28,442 nucleotides of DNA from DASRTE01 sp035316885 (GTDB lineage: Bacteria > Actinomycetota > Actinomycetes > Jiangellales > Jiangellaceae). Where the stretch lies: contig DATHII010000155.1 of the NCBI GenBank assembly GCA_035316885.1, forward strand, positions 1-28,442. Direction: 5' to 3'. Of the stretch, positions 12,676 through 19,449 are shown piece after piece (position 1 is the stretch's first letter; the number at the start of each line of letters is the position of its first letter). The notes under the pieces were generated by a model. That model was not told the DNA's origin. It saw only the letters and a program-made list of their open reading frames with translations, and did not search any database. Position numbers and translations under genes: made by a program.

Positions 12676-13758
12676 TCAGGACCAGTAGACGATGACCTTG
12701 TCGCCGATCCGGACCTGGTCGAACAGGGACGCGATGGCGGCCTCGTTCCGCACGTTTACGCAGCCGTGCGACGACCCGTTGTAGCCGTTGGCGGCGAAGT
12801 CCGGGGAGTAGTGGACCGCCTGCCCGCCGCTGAAGAACATGGCGTACGGCATGGGCGTGTCGTAGAGCTTGGAGACGTGGTCGCGCGACTTCCAGCCGAC
12901 GCTGAACGCGCCTTCGCGCGTCGGGGTCAGCTCGGAACCGAACCGGACGTCGAGTGTCATCTTCACCGAGCCGCCGACCACCCAGCGCAGTGACCGCGTC
13001 GACTTGTCGATGCACAGGACACGGCCGGTGGTGCACCCGGGGTCGAGCAAGGCGGTGGTGCCGTCGTTGCCTGGTGCCCGGTTGTGCATCTCGTCGTCGG
13101 TCGGCATGCGGGTCATGGCGGTCAGACGGTCCCAGGTGCGCTGGTCGACATCGCCGGTCGACGGAATGGCCCGTTTGGTCTGGAACCCCGCGACGGCCGT
13201 CGACGTCACCGGGCCGTACGTTCCCGTGACGTCCGCGTCGAACCAGCCGATCTGCTTGAGCCGCGCCTGCAGTTCGCGCACCCGGTCGCCGGAGCTTTCT
13301 GGTCCGATGATCGTCGCACCGGCCACCAGGCGGTTGTGCATCTCGTCGTCGGTGGGCTGCACCGTCATCGCGACCAGCCGGTCCCACGTGGCTTGGTCGA
13401 CCTCGCCGGTGGCCGGTAGGTCACGCTTGTCCTGGAAGCCGGTCACGGCCTCGACGGTGACGGAGTCGAACTCGCCGGTGATTTCCGGGGCGTACCACTG
13501 AAGTTGCTTGAGTCTTGCCTGGAGATCGCGTACGCCGTCATTGGCGTCGCCGGCCATGTACAGGGCGGTCCGCGCCGTCGTCGGTGTCGGCGTGGCGGTG
13601 GGCGTCGGCGCGACGGTCGGCACCGGCTCCGAGGACGGTGCCGCCGAGGTGGGGTCGTCGACTGCGGTCCGATCCGTCGCCGATGCCGTGCACCCGGCGA
13701 GCGTCAGCGTCAATGCGACCATGACGACGCCGGTGCCGAACCTTCTCCCTCGCGCCAC
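12676..13758 (-). CDS. L,D-transpeptidase lipoprotein with two peptidoglycan-binding domains
   Basis: The product is about 360 residues. A lipoprotein signal ends in the lipobox LAGC (Cys23). A Ser/Thr/Pro linker follows, then two tandem PG_binding_1 domains (about 75-155 and 160-240). The C-terminal YkuD domain has the catalytic signature SSHGCVNVRN (His331, Cys333). It makes or edits 3-3 peptidoglycan cross-links outside the membrane. The two binding domains are close copies; each ends in PTDDEMHNR. The start GTG 13758 has GGAAG upstream (5 nt); longer frames lack a signal. It converges with the AlaX-like gene. Alternative roles, such as attaching proteins to peptidoglycan, cannot be excluded. 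Confidence 0.92.
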   Translation of the reverse strand: MARGRRFGTGVVMVALTLTLAGCTASATDRTAVDDPTSAAPSSEPVPTVAPTPTATPTPTTARTALYMAGDANDGVRDLQARLKQLQWYAPEITGEFDSVTVEAVTGFQDKRDLPATGEVDQATWDRLVAMTVQPTDDEMHNRLVAGATIIGPESSGDRVRELQARLKQIGWFDADVTGTYGPVTSTAVAGFQTKRAIPSTGDVDQRTWDRLTAMTRMPTDDEMHNRAPGNDGTTALLDPGCTTGRVLCIDKSTRSLRWVVGGSVKMTLDVRFGSELTPTREGAFSVGWKSRDHVSKLYDTPMPYAMFFSGGQAVHYSPDFAANGYNGSSHGCVNVRNEAAIASLFDQVRIGDKVIVYWS

Positions 13759-13862
13759 GTGACTTCCGGTCCTTCCTCCGAGAGGGCCGCCAGCGTGGCG
13801 TCCATCATCACCGATGACGCGCATGGTGCCAGGTTGGTTGCGTCGCTCAGGCGTCGCGCCGG

Positions 13863-14372
13863 TTACGAATCGGTCTCGACAATGGCAAGGGCCTCGTCGA
13901 ACGCGGCGTAGGTCACCGCGCCGAAGAGCACGAAGACGACGTCGAGGTCCGCCGGGGTGGCGCTGACGGTCGCGACGGCGATCCTCGCGGCGTCGTCGAT
14001 CGGCCAGCCGTAGACGCCGGTCGACACGGCCGGGAAGGCCATTGACTGCGCCCCGAGCTCGCCGGCCACCCGCAACGCGTTCCGGTAGCAGGAGGCCAAC
14101 AGGTCGGGGTCGCGCTGGCCCGCGTTCCAGTTCGGACCCACGACGTGGATCACCCACCGGGCGGGAAGATCGCCCGCTGTCGTCCAACCGGCCCGGCCCG
14201 TGGGCAGCCCGTCGGGGAACCGGCGTACGCAGTCGGCGAGGATCGCCGGGCCGCCGACGCGGTGGATCGCCCCGTCCACTCCGCCGCCGCCTCGCATCGC
14301 GGTGTTGGCGGCGTTGACGATGGCATCGACCCGCTGCGCGGTGATGTCGCCCTCGACGAGACGGACGCGCAC
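13863..14372 (-). CDS. Macro domain protein (ADP-ribose/O-acetyl-ADP-ribose deacetylase-like)
   Basis: The product is about 169 residues and consists of one macro domain. It has GDITAQRVDAIVNAANTAMRGGGGVDGAIH (NAAN at 20-23, glycine loop and VDGAIH at 28-37) and the second phosphate loop FPAVSTGVYGWP. These residues match the MacroD-type group that removes ADP-ribose from acidic residues or deacetylates O-acetyl-ADP-ribose. GTG 14372 (MRVRLVEGDIT) is chosen because GGGAG (14379-14383) is 6 nt upstream; ATG 14402 is the alternative. Upstream lies a 478-base gene-free region with hairpins that may be its leader. The L,D-transpeptidase gene follows 104 nt downstream on the same strand. Confidence 0.9.
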   Translation of the reverse strand: MRVRLVEGDITAQRVDAIVNAANTAMRGGGGVDGAIHRVGGPAILADCVRRFPDGLPTGRAGWTTAGDLPARWVIHVVGPNWNAGQRDPDLLASCYRNALRVAGELGAQSMAFPAVSTGVYGWPIDDAARIAVATVSATPADLDVVFVLFGAVTYAAFDEALAIVETDS

Positions 14373-14415
14373 TACGGGCTCCCGGTGAGATCGATTGCTC
14401 ATGTTGGGCGTGTCG

Positions 14416-14432
14416 GCGCGGCATCGCCGCGC
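14416..14432 (-). other. Perfect 7-3-7 GC hairpin in the macro-gene upstream region
   Basis: GCGCGGC at 14416-14422 and its exact complement at 14426-14432 flank a 3-nt loop. It lies 44 nt before the macro-domain start on the minus strand. It could be part of the 5' leader or a secondary terminator. No T-run follows. Confidence 0.5.
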
Positions 14433-14461
14433 ACGGATGCACGAAGATATCTCACGACGAC

Positions 14462-14494
14462 GAGGCCCCTCCATGTATGAGATGGAGGGGCCTC
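14462..14494 (-). terminator. Strong 13-bp hairpin, terminator-like
   Basis: GAGGCCCCTCCAT (14462-14474) and its perfect complement (14482-14494) enclose a 7-nt loop. It is the most stable simple hairpin of the region. It lacks a U-run, which is common for actinobacterial terminators. It sits upstream of both flanking divergent genes, so it does not terminate either. A transcript made inside this interval on the minus strand, perhaps the macro-gene leader, would be stopped here. Confidence 0.6.
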
Positions 14495-14647
14495 GCCGAT
14501 TCGACAGTGCCCGCGCCTCCGATCGCTCGGTGGCCGGCTCCGCCGAACCCGCCACCTGCGATGTCGACCTTGCCGGTCGCCCGGTTTCCCGGAACATCCA
14601 GTGCCCTGGAGGTGAACCTCTGGGCTGGTCTCCATCGCTGGCGACGT
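14495..14647 (-). ncRNA. Candidate structured RNA or attenuated leader of the macro-domain gene
   Basis: On the minus strand, transcription from the 14654-14682 promoter-like pair would give a leader of about 150 nt before the 14462-14494 hairpin. It contains a stem 14529-14534/14551-14556 with an inner stem that needs a G-U pair only on the minus strand. It also contains CCGG-GAAA-CCGG (14581-14592), a GNRA-type tetraloop only on the minus strand. GATGGAG near its 5' end (minus strand of 14630-14636) can pair with CTCCATC of the terminator arm (minus strand of 14481-14487). I recognise no known riboswitch class. This is a hypothesis. Confidence 0.3.
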
Positions 14648-14653
14648 GAGAGA

Positions 14654-14682
14654 TTTCTAGCCCTCGGGACCATGCCGCGCAA
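14654..14682 (-). promoter_or_regulatory. Candidate minus-strand promoter (TTGCGC-17-TAGAAA)
   Basis: Read on the minus strand, TTGCGC (14677-14682) is followed by a 17-nt spacer and TAGAAA (14654-14659). The spacing is the sigma-70 optimum and the match to consensus is moderate. It would drive RNA towards the macro-domain gene. An alternative closer -10 is TATCTT (minus strand of 14446-14451). Confidence 0.35.
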
Positions 14683-14711
14683 GGGGGCAGCGACTTTTTC
14701 TTCGGCACTTT

Positions 14712-14800
14712 TGTGGACCGCCGGGGATGTCCACAGGAGTGCTCCGGTTTCCCCCACCCCGGGCGAGTTATCCACGGGTTCGTCCACTGGTTCGTGCACA
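14712..14800. other. Cluster of DnaA-box-like nonamers
   Basis: Five sequences resembling TTGTCCACA or TTATCCACA lie within 89 bp: the complement of 14712-14720 (7/9), ATGTCCACA at 14727 (8/9), TTATCCACG at 14768 (8/9), TCGTCCACT at 14780 (7/9) and TCGTGCACA at 14792 (7/9). Four are in one orientation. dnaA and dnaN are not nearby, so this is not an obvious origin. It might titrate DnaA or regulate YbjN, or be chance. Confidence 0.35.
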
Positions 14801-14850
14801 GCCGCAGCCGTCCCTGCGGTCGCCGGACCGGGCCTGGCATGCTCGTGTCC

Positions 14851-15351
14851 GTGACGCGCGCACCGTCCGAGCACGCCGAAACCGTCGTACGCGACCACCT
14901 GGCGGCAACCGGAGCGCCGTGGGAGGAGAGCGCGCCCGGGCGGTTCTCCGTCGAGCTACCCGGTGAGCGCAAGCTCAAGATCTCGTGCAGCCTCGCCGTG
15001 CGCGAGCACAGCCTCGTCGTCAACGCCTTCGTCGCCCGGCGCCCGGACGAGAACCACGCCGGCGTCCACCGCTGGCTGCTGGAGCGCAACGCGCGGCTGT
15101 CCGGCGTCGCGTTCGCAGTCGACGCCACCGGCGACATCTACCTCGTTGGGCGACTGCCCCTGCATGCGGTCACAGCCGACGAGATCGACCGCCTCCTCGG
15201 CGTCGTGCTGGACGCCGCCGACTCGTCGTTCAACGTGATCCTCGAGTTGGGCTTCGCCGGTTCGATCCGGCGGGAATGGGAGTGGCGGCTGGCCCGCGGC
15301 GAGTCGACCCGCAACCTCGAGGCGTTCGAGCACCTGCGGCCCGAGCCTTGA
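14851..15351 (+). CDS. YbjN domain-containing protein
   Basis: The product is about 166 residues and consists of one YbjN/T3SS-chaperone-like domain. It has LKISCSLAVREHSLVVNAFVARRPDENHAGVHRWLLERNARLSGVAFAVDATGDIYLVGRLPL and ends FEHLRPEP. It matches M. tuberculosis Rv0487, which also precedes gpm1 and senX3-regX3. YbjN proteins have no defined activity. The start is uncertain: GTG 14851 (MTRAPSEHAETVV) is used, with GTG 14845 and ATG 14839 in frame. TGGCAT at 14835-14840 may be a degenerate -10. In mycobacteria mshA lies just upstream; here that place is taken by the macro-domain region. Confidence 0.85.
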   Translation: MTRAPSEHAETVVRDHLAATGAPWEESAPGRFSVELPGERKLKISCSLAVREHSLVVNAFVARRPDENHAGVHRWLLERNARLSGVAFAVDATGDIYLVGRLPLHAVTADEIDRLLGVVLDAADSSFNVILELGFAGSIRREWEWRLARGESTRNLEAFEHLRPEP

Positions 15352-15364
15352 CCGTGGGTCTCGC

Positions 15365-15370
15365 TAGGCT
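15365..15370 (+). promoter_or_regulatory. -10 element TAGGCT (leaderless-type)
   Basis: TAGGCT ends 7 nt before the ATG of gpmA at 15378. Confidence 0.6.
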
Positions 15371-15377
15371 CCGCCGC

Positions 15378-16124
15378 ATGCATTACCGCCTGGTCCTGCT
15401 GCGTCATGGCGAGAGCGATTGGAACGCCAAGAACCTGTTCACCGGGTGGGTCGACGTCGATCTCACCGACAAGGGCAGGGCCGAGGCCCAGACCGGCGGC
15501 GAGCTCGTCGCCCGCCGTAAGCTGCTGCCCGACGTGCTGCACACCAGCGTGTTGCGCAGGGCGATCCGCACAGCCGAGATCACGCTGCATGCGGCTGAGC
15601 GATCGTGGGTGCCGGTCCGCCGCTCGTGGCGGCTCAACGAGCGCCACTACGGGGCACTGCAGGGCAAGGACAAGAAGCAGACGCTCGACGAATTCGGGGA
15701 GCAGCAGTTCATGCTCTGGCGGCGCTCGTACGACACGCCGCCACCCCCGATCGCCGATGACGACGAGTTCTCGCAGGTAGGTGACCCGCGCTATGCGGAC
15801 CTTCCTCCAGAGCTCATGCCACGCACCGAGTGCCTGGCCGACGTGGTCAGGCGCATGCTGCCGTACTGGTACGACGCGATCGTCCCCGACCTCAGGCGCG
15901 GGCTCACCGTGGCGGTCGTCGCCCACGGCAACTCACTGCGTGCACTCGTCAAGCACCTCGACGGCCTCTCCGATGAGGAGGTCGTCGCCCTGAACATTCC
16001 GACCGGTGTGCCTCTGCTCTACGTGCTCGACGACGCCACGCGCCCGGTGACGTCGGGGGGCGAGTACCTCGACCCAGAGGCTGCCGCCGAAGCCATCGAA
16101 GCCGTCAAGAACCAGGGTCGCTGA
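15378..16124 (+). CDS. gpmA: 2,3-bisphosphoglycerate-dependent phosphoglycerate mutase
   Basis: The 248-residue enzyme has the phosphohistidine motif LLRHGESDWN (His10) and ends of the active site in NERHYGALQGKDKK and VAHGNSLRALVKHL, which contains the second catalytic histidine. It interconverts 3- and 2-phosphoglycerate in glycolysis and gluconeogenesis, in the cytoplasm. The length is the usual one for the dimeric/tetrameric dPGM type. It lies before the phosphate-sensing genes as in M. tuberculosis (gpm1 Rv0489, senX3 Rv0490). The ATG is set by the leaderless-type -10. PhoU converges on it with 16 nt between. Confidence 0.97.
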   Translation: MHYRLVLLRHGESDWNAKNLFTGWVDVDLTDKGRAEAQTGGELVARRKLLPDVLHTSVLRRAIRTAEITLHAAERSWVPVRRSWRLNERHYGALQGKDKKQTLDEFGEQQFMLWRRSYDTPPPPIADDDEFSQVGDPRYADLPPELMPRTECLADVVRRMLPYWYDAIVPDLRRGLTVAVVAHGNSLRALVKHLDGLSDEEVVALNIPTGVPLLYVLDDATRPVTSGGEYLDPEAAAEAIEAVKNQGR

Positions 16125-16140
16125 TCCCCAGGTCGGGGCG

Positions 16141-16806
16141 TCAGTGGGCGGGGCCGTCCGGGGACCATTCCACCTCGCCGGTGACGAGGTAGCGGACATT
16201 GGCAGCGACGTTGACCGCGTGGTCGGCGAAGCGCTCGTAGTACCGGCCGAGCAGGGCCACGTCGACCGCGACCTCGACGCCGCGGGTCCAGTCGTCGTCG
16301 AAGATGACGATGAACAGCGAACGGTGCAGGCGGTCCATCTCGTCGTCGTCGCCGGCCAGCTCGGCGGCGCCCTCGAGATCGCGGGTGCCCAGCACGGCGC
16401 CGGCCTTGGTCGCCATCGCCTCGGCGGTCCGGCCCATGTCCTTGAAGGTCGTGCGGAACTCCTCGGGGATCGCGACATCGGGATAGCGCATCCGGGCCAC
16501 CTTCGCCACGTGCACGGCGAGGTCGCCCATCCGCTCGATGTCCGAGCTGCTGCGCTGGGCGGACAGTACGGCCCGCAGGTCGCCGGCCACCGGAGCCTGC
16601 CTGGCCACGAGCTCGAGGATCCGTTCCACGATCTCGAGCTGGTCGCGGTTGAGGCTGACGTCGGCGGCGACCGTCCGGTCGGCGAGCTGGATGTCGGCCT
16701 CGAGCAGCGCCGTCGTGGCGGTGCGGATCTGCTCGCCGGCCTTGCGGGTCATCCCGATCAGCCGGCTCGTGACGTCGTCGAGCTGCTCTTGGTAGGCCTG
16801 ACGCAT
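16141..16806 (-). CDS. phoU: Phosphate signalling regulator PhoU
   Basis: The 221-residue protein consists of two PhoU three-helix repeats, each with the metal-binding E/D-rich signature: SSSDIERMGDLAVHVAK (about 86-102) and YYERFADHAVNVAANVR (about 190-206). PhoU links the Pst transporter to the sensor kinase and keeps the system off when phosphate is high. No pst genes are in the window. It is transcribed divergently from senX3-regX3. A PHO-box-like repeat lies upstream (16893-16921), reading in the phoU direction, so RegX3 may control it. The Shine-Dalgarno sequence (GAGG) is about 10 nt before the ATG. Confidence 0.95.
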   Translation of the reverse strand: MRQAYQEQLDDVTSRLIGMTRKAGEQIRTATTALLEADIQLADRTVAADVSLNRDQLEIVERILELVARQAPVAGDLRAVLSAQRSSSDIERMGDLAVHVAKVARMRYPDVAIPEEFRTTFKDMGRTAEAMATKAGAVLGTRDLEGAAELAGDDDEMDRLHRSLFIVIFDDDWTRGVEVAVDVALLGRYYERFADHAVNVAANVRYLVTGEVEWSPDGPAH

Positions 16807-16892
16807 ACGGAAGTCGCCTCACAGAAACAGTGGTGGGTCGGGTTCGGGTCTCCACAGGCTAGGTCGGTCGAGATGGCCGGTCGGCTCTGTCA

Positions 16893-16921
16893 GGTGAACC
16901 GGCCGGTAAGACTCGGTGAAC
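16893..16921 (-). promoter_or_regulatory. PHO-box-like direct repeat between phoU and senX3
   Basis: Read on the minus strand, GTTCACC occurs at 16921-16915 and at 16899-16893, exactly 22 nt apart. That is two 11-nt units, with a degenerate CTTACCG in the middle unit. Direct GTTCACC units with an 11-nt period are the known PHO box bound by Streptomyces PhoP. Given the adjacent phosphate two-component system, autoregulation of phoU and/or senX3-regX3 is the natural reading. Confidence 0.7.
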
Positions 16922-16981
16922 AACGCTACGCCGCCGGTCACCGGGGCTGCCGCAGGATTCGGCCCGATGGTGTGGGACACC

Positions 16982-16987
16982 TAGCAT
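16982..16987 (+). promoter_or_regulatory. -10 element TAGCAT of senX3
   Basis: TAGCAT ends 8 nt before the GTG of senX3 at 16996, suggesting a leaderless senX3-regX3 transcript. Confidence 0.55.
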
Positions 16988-16995
16988 GAGCGAGT

Positions 16996-18171
16996 GTGGA
17001 CACCGTCACGACCGCAGCGCTGACGGCCTGCGTAGGCGCGCTCGTGGGCCTGGCTGCCGGCCTGGCCTTCCGGGCCAGTGAGCGGGAGCAGCGTCGGGTG
17101 CCGTCGGCGCCTGAGCCCGCGGTGCCGGGCGGCGTCGACGAGGTGTTGTCGGTGCTCCGCGGCGGTGCGGTCCTGCTCGACGGCAACCTGAACGTGGTCA
17201 AGTCCAGCCCGTCTGCGCACGCGTTCGGGTTGGTCCGCCAGGACCGCATCGCCGTGCCGGAACTGTTGGACGTGGCGCGTTCGGTGCTGCGCGACGGGCA
17301 GATCCGCGAGGCCCGGCTGGAATACTCCCGCTCCCGCGACTCCGCCCAGAGGTTGCATGTCGCTGCGCGGGTGGCGCCGTTGACCCACGGGCTGCTGCTG
17401 GTCCTCGTCGAGGACCGCACCCACGCGTTCCGCGTCGACGAGATCCGCAGGGACTTCGTGGCCAACGTCTCCCACGAGCTCAAGACACCGGTGGGGGCGC
17501 TGAGCCTGCTCGCGGAGGCTGTCCAGGATGCGAGTGGCGATCCCGAGGCGGTGCGGCGCTTCGCCGCCAGGATGCAGCAGGAGGGTAGCCGGCTGACCCG
17601 GCTGGTCCAGGAGATCATCGACCTGTCCCGGCTCCAGTACGACGACCCGGTGGACTCGCCCGACCCCGTCGAGGTCGACGACGTCGTGGCCGCGGCCGTC
17701 GACCGCAGCCGCGTGGACGCCGAGAACCGCCAGATCCGGCTTGCCTCGGGCGGCGACGCCGGGCTGCAGGTGCTCGGCAACGAGGCTCAACTCGTCGTCG
17801 CCCTCGGCAATCTGGTCGAGAACGCCGTGGCGTACAGCGAGCCGCACGAGAGGGTCGCGGTCGGAATCCGGCGGCGCGACGACGTCGTGGAGATGAGCGT
17901 CACCGACCAAGGTCCGGGCATCCCCGAGGCCGAGCTCGACCGGATCTTCGAGCGCTTCTACCGAGTCGATCCGGCCCGGTCCCGCGCGACCGGCGGCACC
18001 GGCCTGGGACTGTCCATCGCCAAACACGTCGCCGCCAGCCATGGCGGCGACGTGTCCGTGTGGAGCGTGCGCGGCTCGGGATCGACGTTCACCCTGCGGC
18101 TGCCGCTGCACCGCCACCGGCCCGGGCAACCGTCCGAGCCGGAAGTCGCGATACCGGAGGCCACATCGTGA
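16996..18171 (+). CDS. senX3: Phosphate-sensing histidine kinase SenX3/PhoR
   Basis: The 391-residue kinase has an N-terminal membrane segment (about residues 5-26), a PAS-like region (about 50-140), the H-box FVANVSHELKTPVGAL (His160) and an ATPase domain with NLVENAVAYSEP (N-box), DQGPGIPEAELDRIFERFYR (G1/F) and GGTGLGLSIAKHVAASHGG (G2). It autophosphorylates and transfers phosphate to RegX3 in response to low phosphate, with PhoU as negative regulator. SenX3 usually has two membrane helices; only one is clear here, so the N-terminus may start further upstream or be a single-pass form. The GTG start is 8 nt after TAGCAT. The stop overlaps the regX3 start by 4 nt (GTGA). Confidence 0.95.
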   Translation: MDTVTTAALTACVGALVGLAAGLAFRASEREQRRVPSAPEPAVPGGVDEVLSVLRGGAVLLDGNLNVVKSSPSAHAFGLVRQDRIAVPELLDVARSVLRDGQIREARLEYSRSRDSAQRLHVAARVAPLTHGLLLVLVEDRTHAFRVDEIRRDFVANVSHELKTPVGALSLLAEAVQDASGDPEAVRRFAARMQQEGSRLTRLVQEIIDLSRLQYDDPVDSPDPVEVDDVVAAAVDRSRVDAENRQIRLASGGDAGLQVLGNEAQLVVALGNLVENAVAYSEPHERVAVGIRRRDDVVEMSVTDQGPGIPEAELDRIFERFYRVDPARSRATGGTGLGLSIAKHVAASHGGDVSVWSVRGSGSTFTLRLPLHRHRPGQPSEPEVAIPEATS

Positions 18172-18848
18172 CCCGTGTGCTCGTCGTGGAAGACGAGGAA
18201 TCGTTCAGCGACGCTCTGTCCTACATGTTGCGCAAGGAGGGATTCGAGGTCTCTGTGGCGCCGACCGGCAACGACGCGCTGGACGAGTTCGACCGGAGCG
18301 GAGCCGACCTGGTGTTGCTCGACCTGATGCTGCCCGGTCTGCCCGGGACGGAGGTCTGCCGGCAGCTGCGGACCCGGTCGAGCGTGCCGGTGATCATGCT
18401 CACTGCCAAGGACTCGGAGGTCGACAAGGTCGTCGGGCTCGAGCTCGGCGCCGACGACTATGTCACCAAGCCGTTCTCGTCCCGCGAGCTGGTGGCGCGC
18501 ATCAGAGCGGTCCTGCGCCGCGGAACCGATACCGCGGATCTCACGCCGGGCGTGCTCGAGGCCGGTCCGGTCCGGATGGACGTCGAACGGCACGTCGTCA
18601 CGGTCGGTGGACAGGAGGTGCGCCTGCCGCTGAAGGAGTTCGAGCTGCTCGAGCTGCTGCTCCGCAACGCCGGTCGTGTCCTCACCCGAGGTCAGCTCAT
18701 CGACCGGATCTGGGGGGCCGACTACGTCGGCGACACGAAGACCCTCGACGTCCACGTCAAGCGCCTGCGCGCAAAGATCGAGCCCGATCCGGCACAGCCC
18801 ACCTATCTGCTGACGGTGCGAGGCCTGGGCTACAAGTTCGAGGCCTGA
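18168..18848 (+). CDS. regX3: Response regulator RegX3/PhoP (OmpR family)
   Basis: The 226-residue protein has a receiver domain with the acidic pocket (VVEDEES, residues 6-12), the phosphorylation site Asp52 (LVLLDLMLPGLPG), Thr79 and Lys101 (KPFS). A C-terminal winged-helix OmpR/PhoB domain follows, with PLKEFELLELLLRNAGRVLTR and DVHVKRLRAKIEPDP. It activates phosphate-starvation genes when phosphorylated by SenX3. GTG 18168 has GGAGG 7 nt upstream and overlaps the senX3 stop, so the two are co-translated. The lipoprotein gene converges 6 nt after its stop. Confidence 0.96.
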   Translation: MTRVLVVEDEESFSDALSYMLRKEGFEVSVAPTGNDALDEFDRSGADLVLLDLMLPGLPGTEVCRQLRTRSSVPVIMLTAKDSEVDKVVGLELGADDYVTKPFSSRELVARIRAVLRRGTDTADLTPGVLEAGPVRMDVERHVVTVGGQEVRLPLKEFELLELLLRNAGRVLTRGQLIDRIWGADYVGDTKTLDVHVKRLRAKIEPDPAQPTYLLTVRGLGYKFEA

Positions 18849-18854
18849 CGCCGG

Positions 18855-19352
18855 CTACTCGGTCGGAAGTTCGCGCGGGGCGATGAGCGCGTCCTCGTAG
18901 ACGCCCTCCGCCGGTTGGACGAGTGCGTCGACGGTGATCCGCGGGGCGTCCTCGAAGAGGAACTCGACCTCGACGAAACTGCCCGGCACGGTGTCGGCGT
19001 CGTCGACGTCGAGGCGGGTGCCCTCCGGGCCGAGGGTCGCGTACCCACCCGCCGGGATGGTGAGATCGCCACCGGTCGGTGTGGCCGTGGCCTCGCCGAC
19101 GCGCACCTCGACCAACCGGTCCCGCTCGCCCCTGTTGGCGAACGAGGCGAGGACGGTCGAGGCGTCGCCGGACTCGCTGGCGACAACGAGCACGTTGCGC
19201 ACCGCGACGTCCCCCGCCTCGGCGCTGACCCCGTCGGCCGGTGTGTACCACTGCTGCGTCTGGGTCCGGACGGAACCGCAGCCGGCCAGCGCGAGCGCCA
19301 GCACCGAAACGGCCGCAAGTGTGGCGACGGGCTGCCTGCGGACGGGGTTCAC
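18855..19352 (-). CDS. Hypothetical lipoprotein
   Basis: The product is about 165 residues and begins MNPVRRQPVATLAAVSVLAL, with the lipobox LAGC (Cys25). The mature part has an Ig-like beta pattern: VAVRNVLVVASESGDASTVLASFANRGERDRLVEVRVGE, then GGDLTIPAGGYATLGPEGTRLDV and PGSFVEVEFLFEDAPRITVDALV. It resembles PCu(A)C/DUF461-like copper-chaperone or alpha-amylase-stalk folds, but the Met/His copper ligands are not seen, so no function is assigned. A possible -10 TACTCT lies at 19417-19422 on this strand. It sits immediately after regX3 (convergent), so control by phosphate cannot be inferred. Confidence 0.75.
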   Translation of the reverse strand: MNPVRRQPVATLAAVSVLALALAGCGSVRTQTQQWYTPADGVSAEAGDVAVRNVLVVASESGDASTVLASFANRGERDRLVEVRVGEATATPTGGDLTIPAGGYATLGPEGTRLDVDDADTVPGSFVEVEFLFEDAPRITVDALVQPAEGVYEDALIAPRELPTE

Positions 19353-19449
19353 CGTGGTGCTCCTCGAAAACGTCGATCGTGCGTGCAGGTCGCCGGGCGG
19401 CGACCAACCGGACCCCAGAGTACCGACGCACCCGCGCGACGCGGTGGAG

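Larger units (their letters stand above)
14373..14850. other. Gene-free interval with hairpins and DnaA-box-like sites
   Basis: This is the longest gene-free stretch in the window. Open frames here show no family motif, no Shine-Dalgarno sequence and compositions like random GC-rich frames. From left to right it holds a 7-3-7 hairpin (14416-14432), a 13-7-13 hairpin (14462-14494), two further stems (14529-14556 and 14581-14592), a third at 14604-14624, a promoter-like pair on the minus strand (14654-14682), and five DnaA-box-like nonamers (14712-14800). Both flanking genes read away from it. Confidence 0.6.

Noticed and set aside
14623..14633. GGAGACCAGCC on the minus strand, resembling the B12 box of cobalamin riboswitches
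   Set aside because: In a cobalamin riboswitch this box lies at the 3' end of a long conserved core. Here it is near the 5' end of the candidate RNA and no other core element follows.
14477..14854. Plus- or minus-strand ORFs in the 14373-14850 gap as real genes
   Set aside because: The frames have no start signal, cross the strong hairpin or the DnaA-like sites, and show no recognisable domain. I see no support for a protein.
12676..15137. Long minus-strand frames that extend the L,D-transpeptidase and macro-domain genes upstream by hundreds of codons
   Set aside because: The extensions show no domain motif. The true starts have Shine-Dalgarno sequences (13758 and 14372), and a lipoprotein signal begins at the chosen start in the first case.
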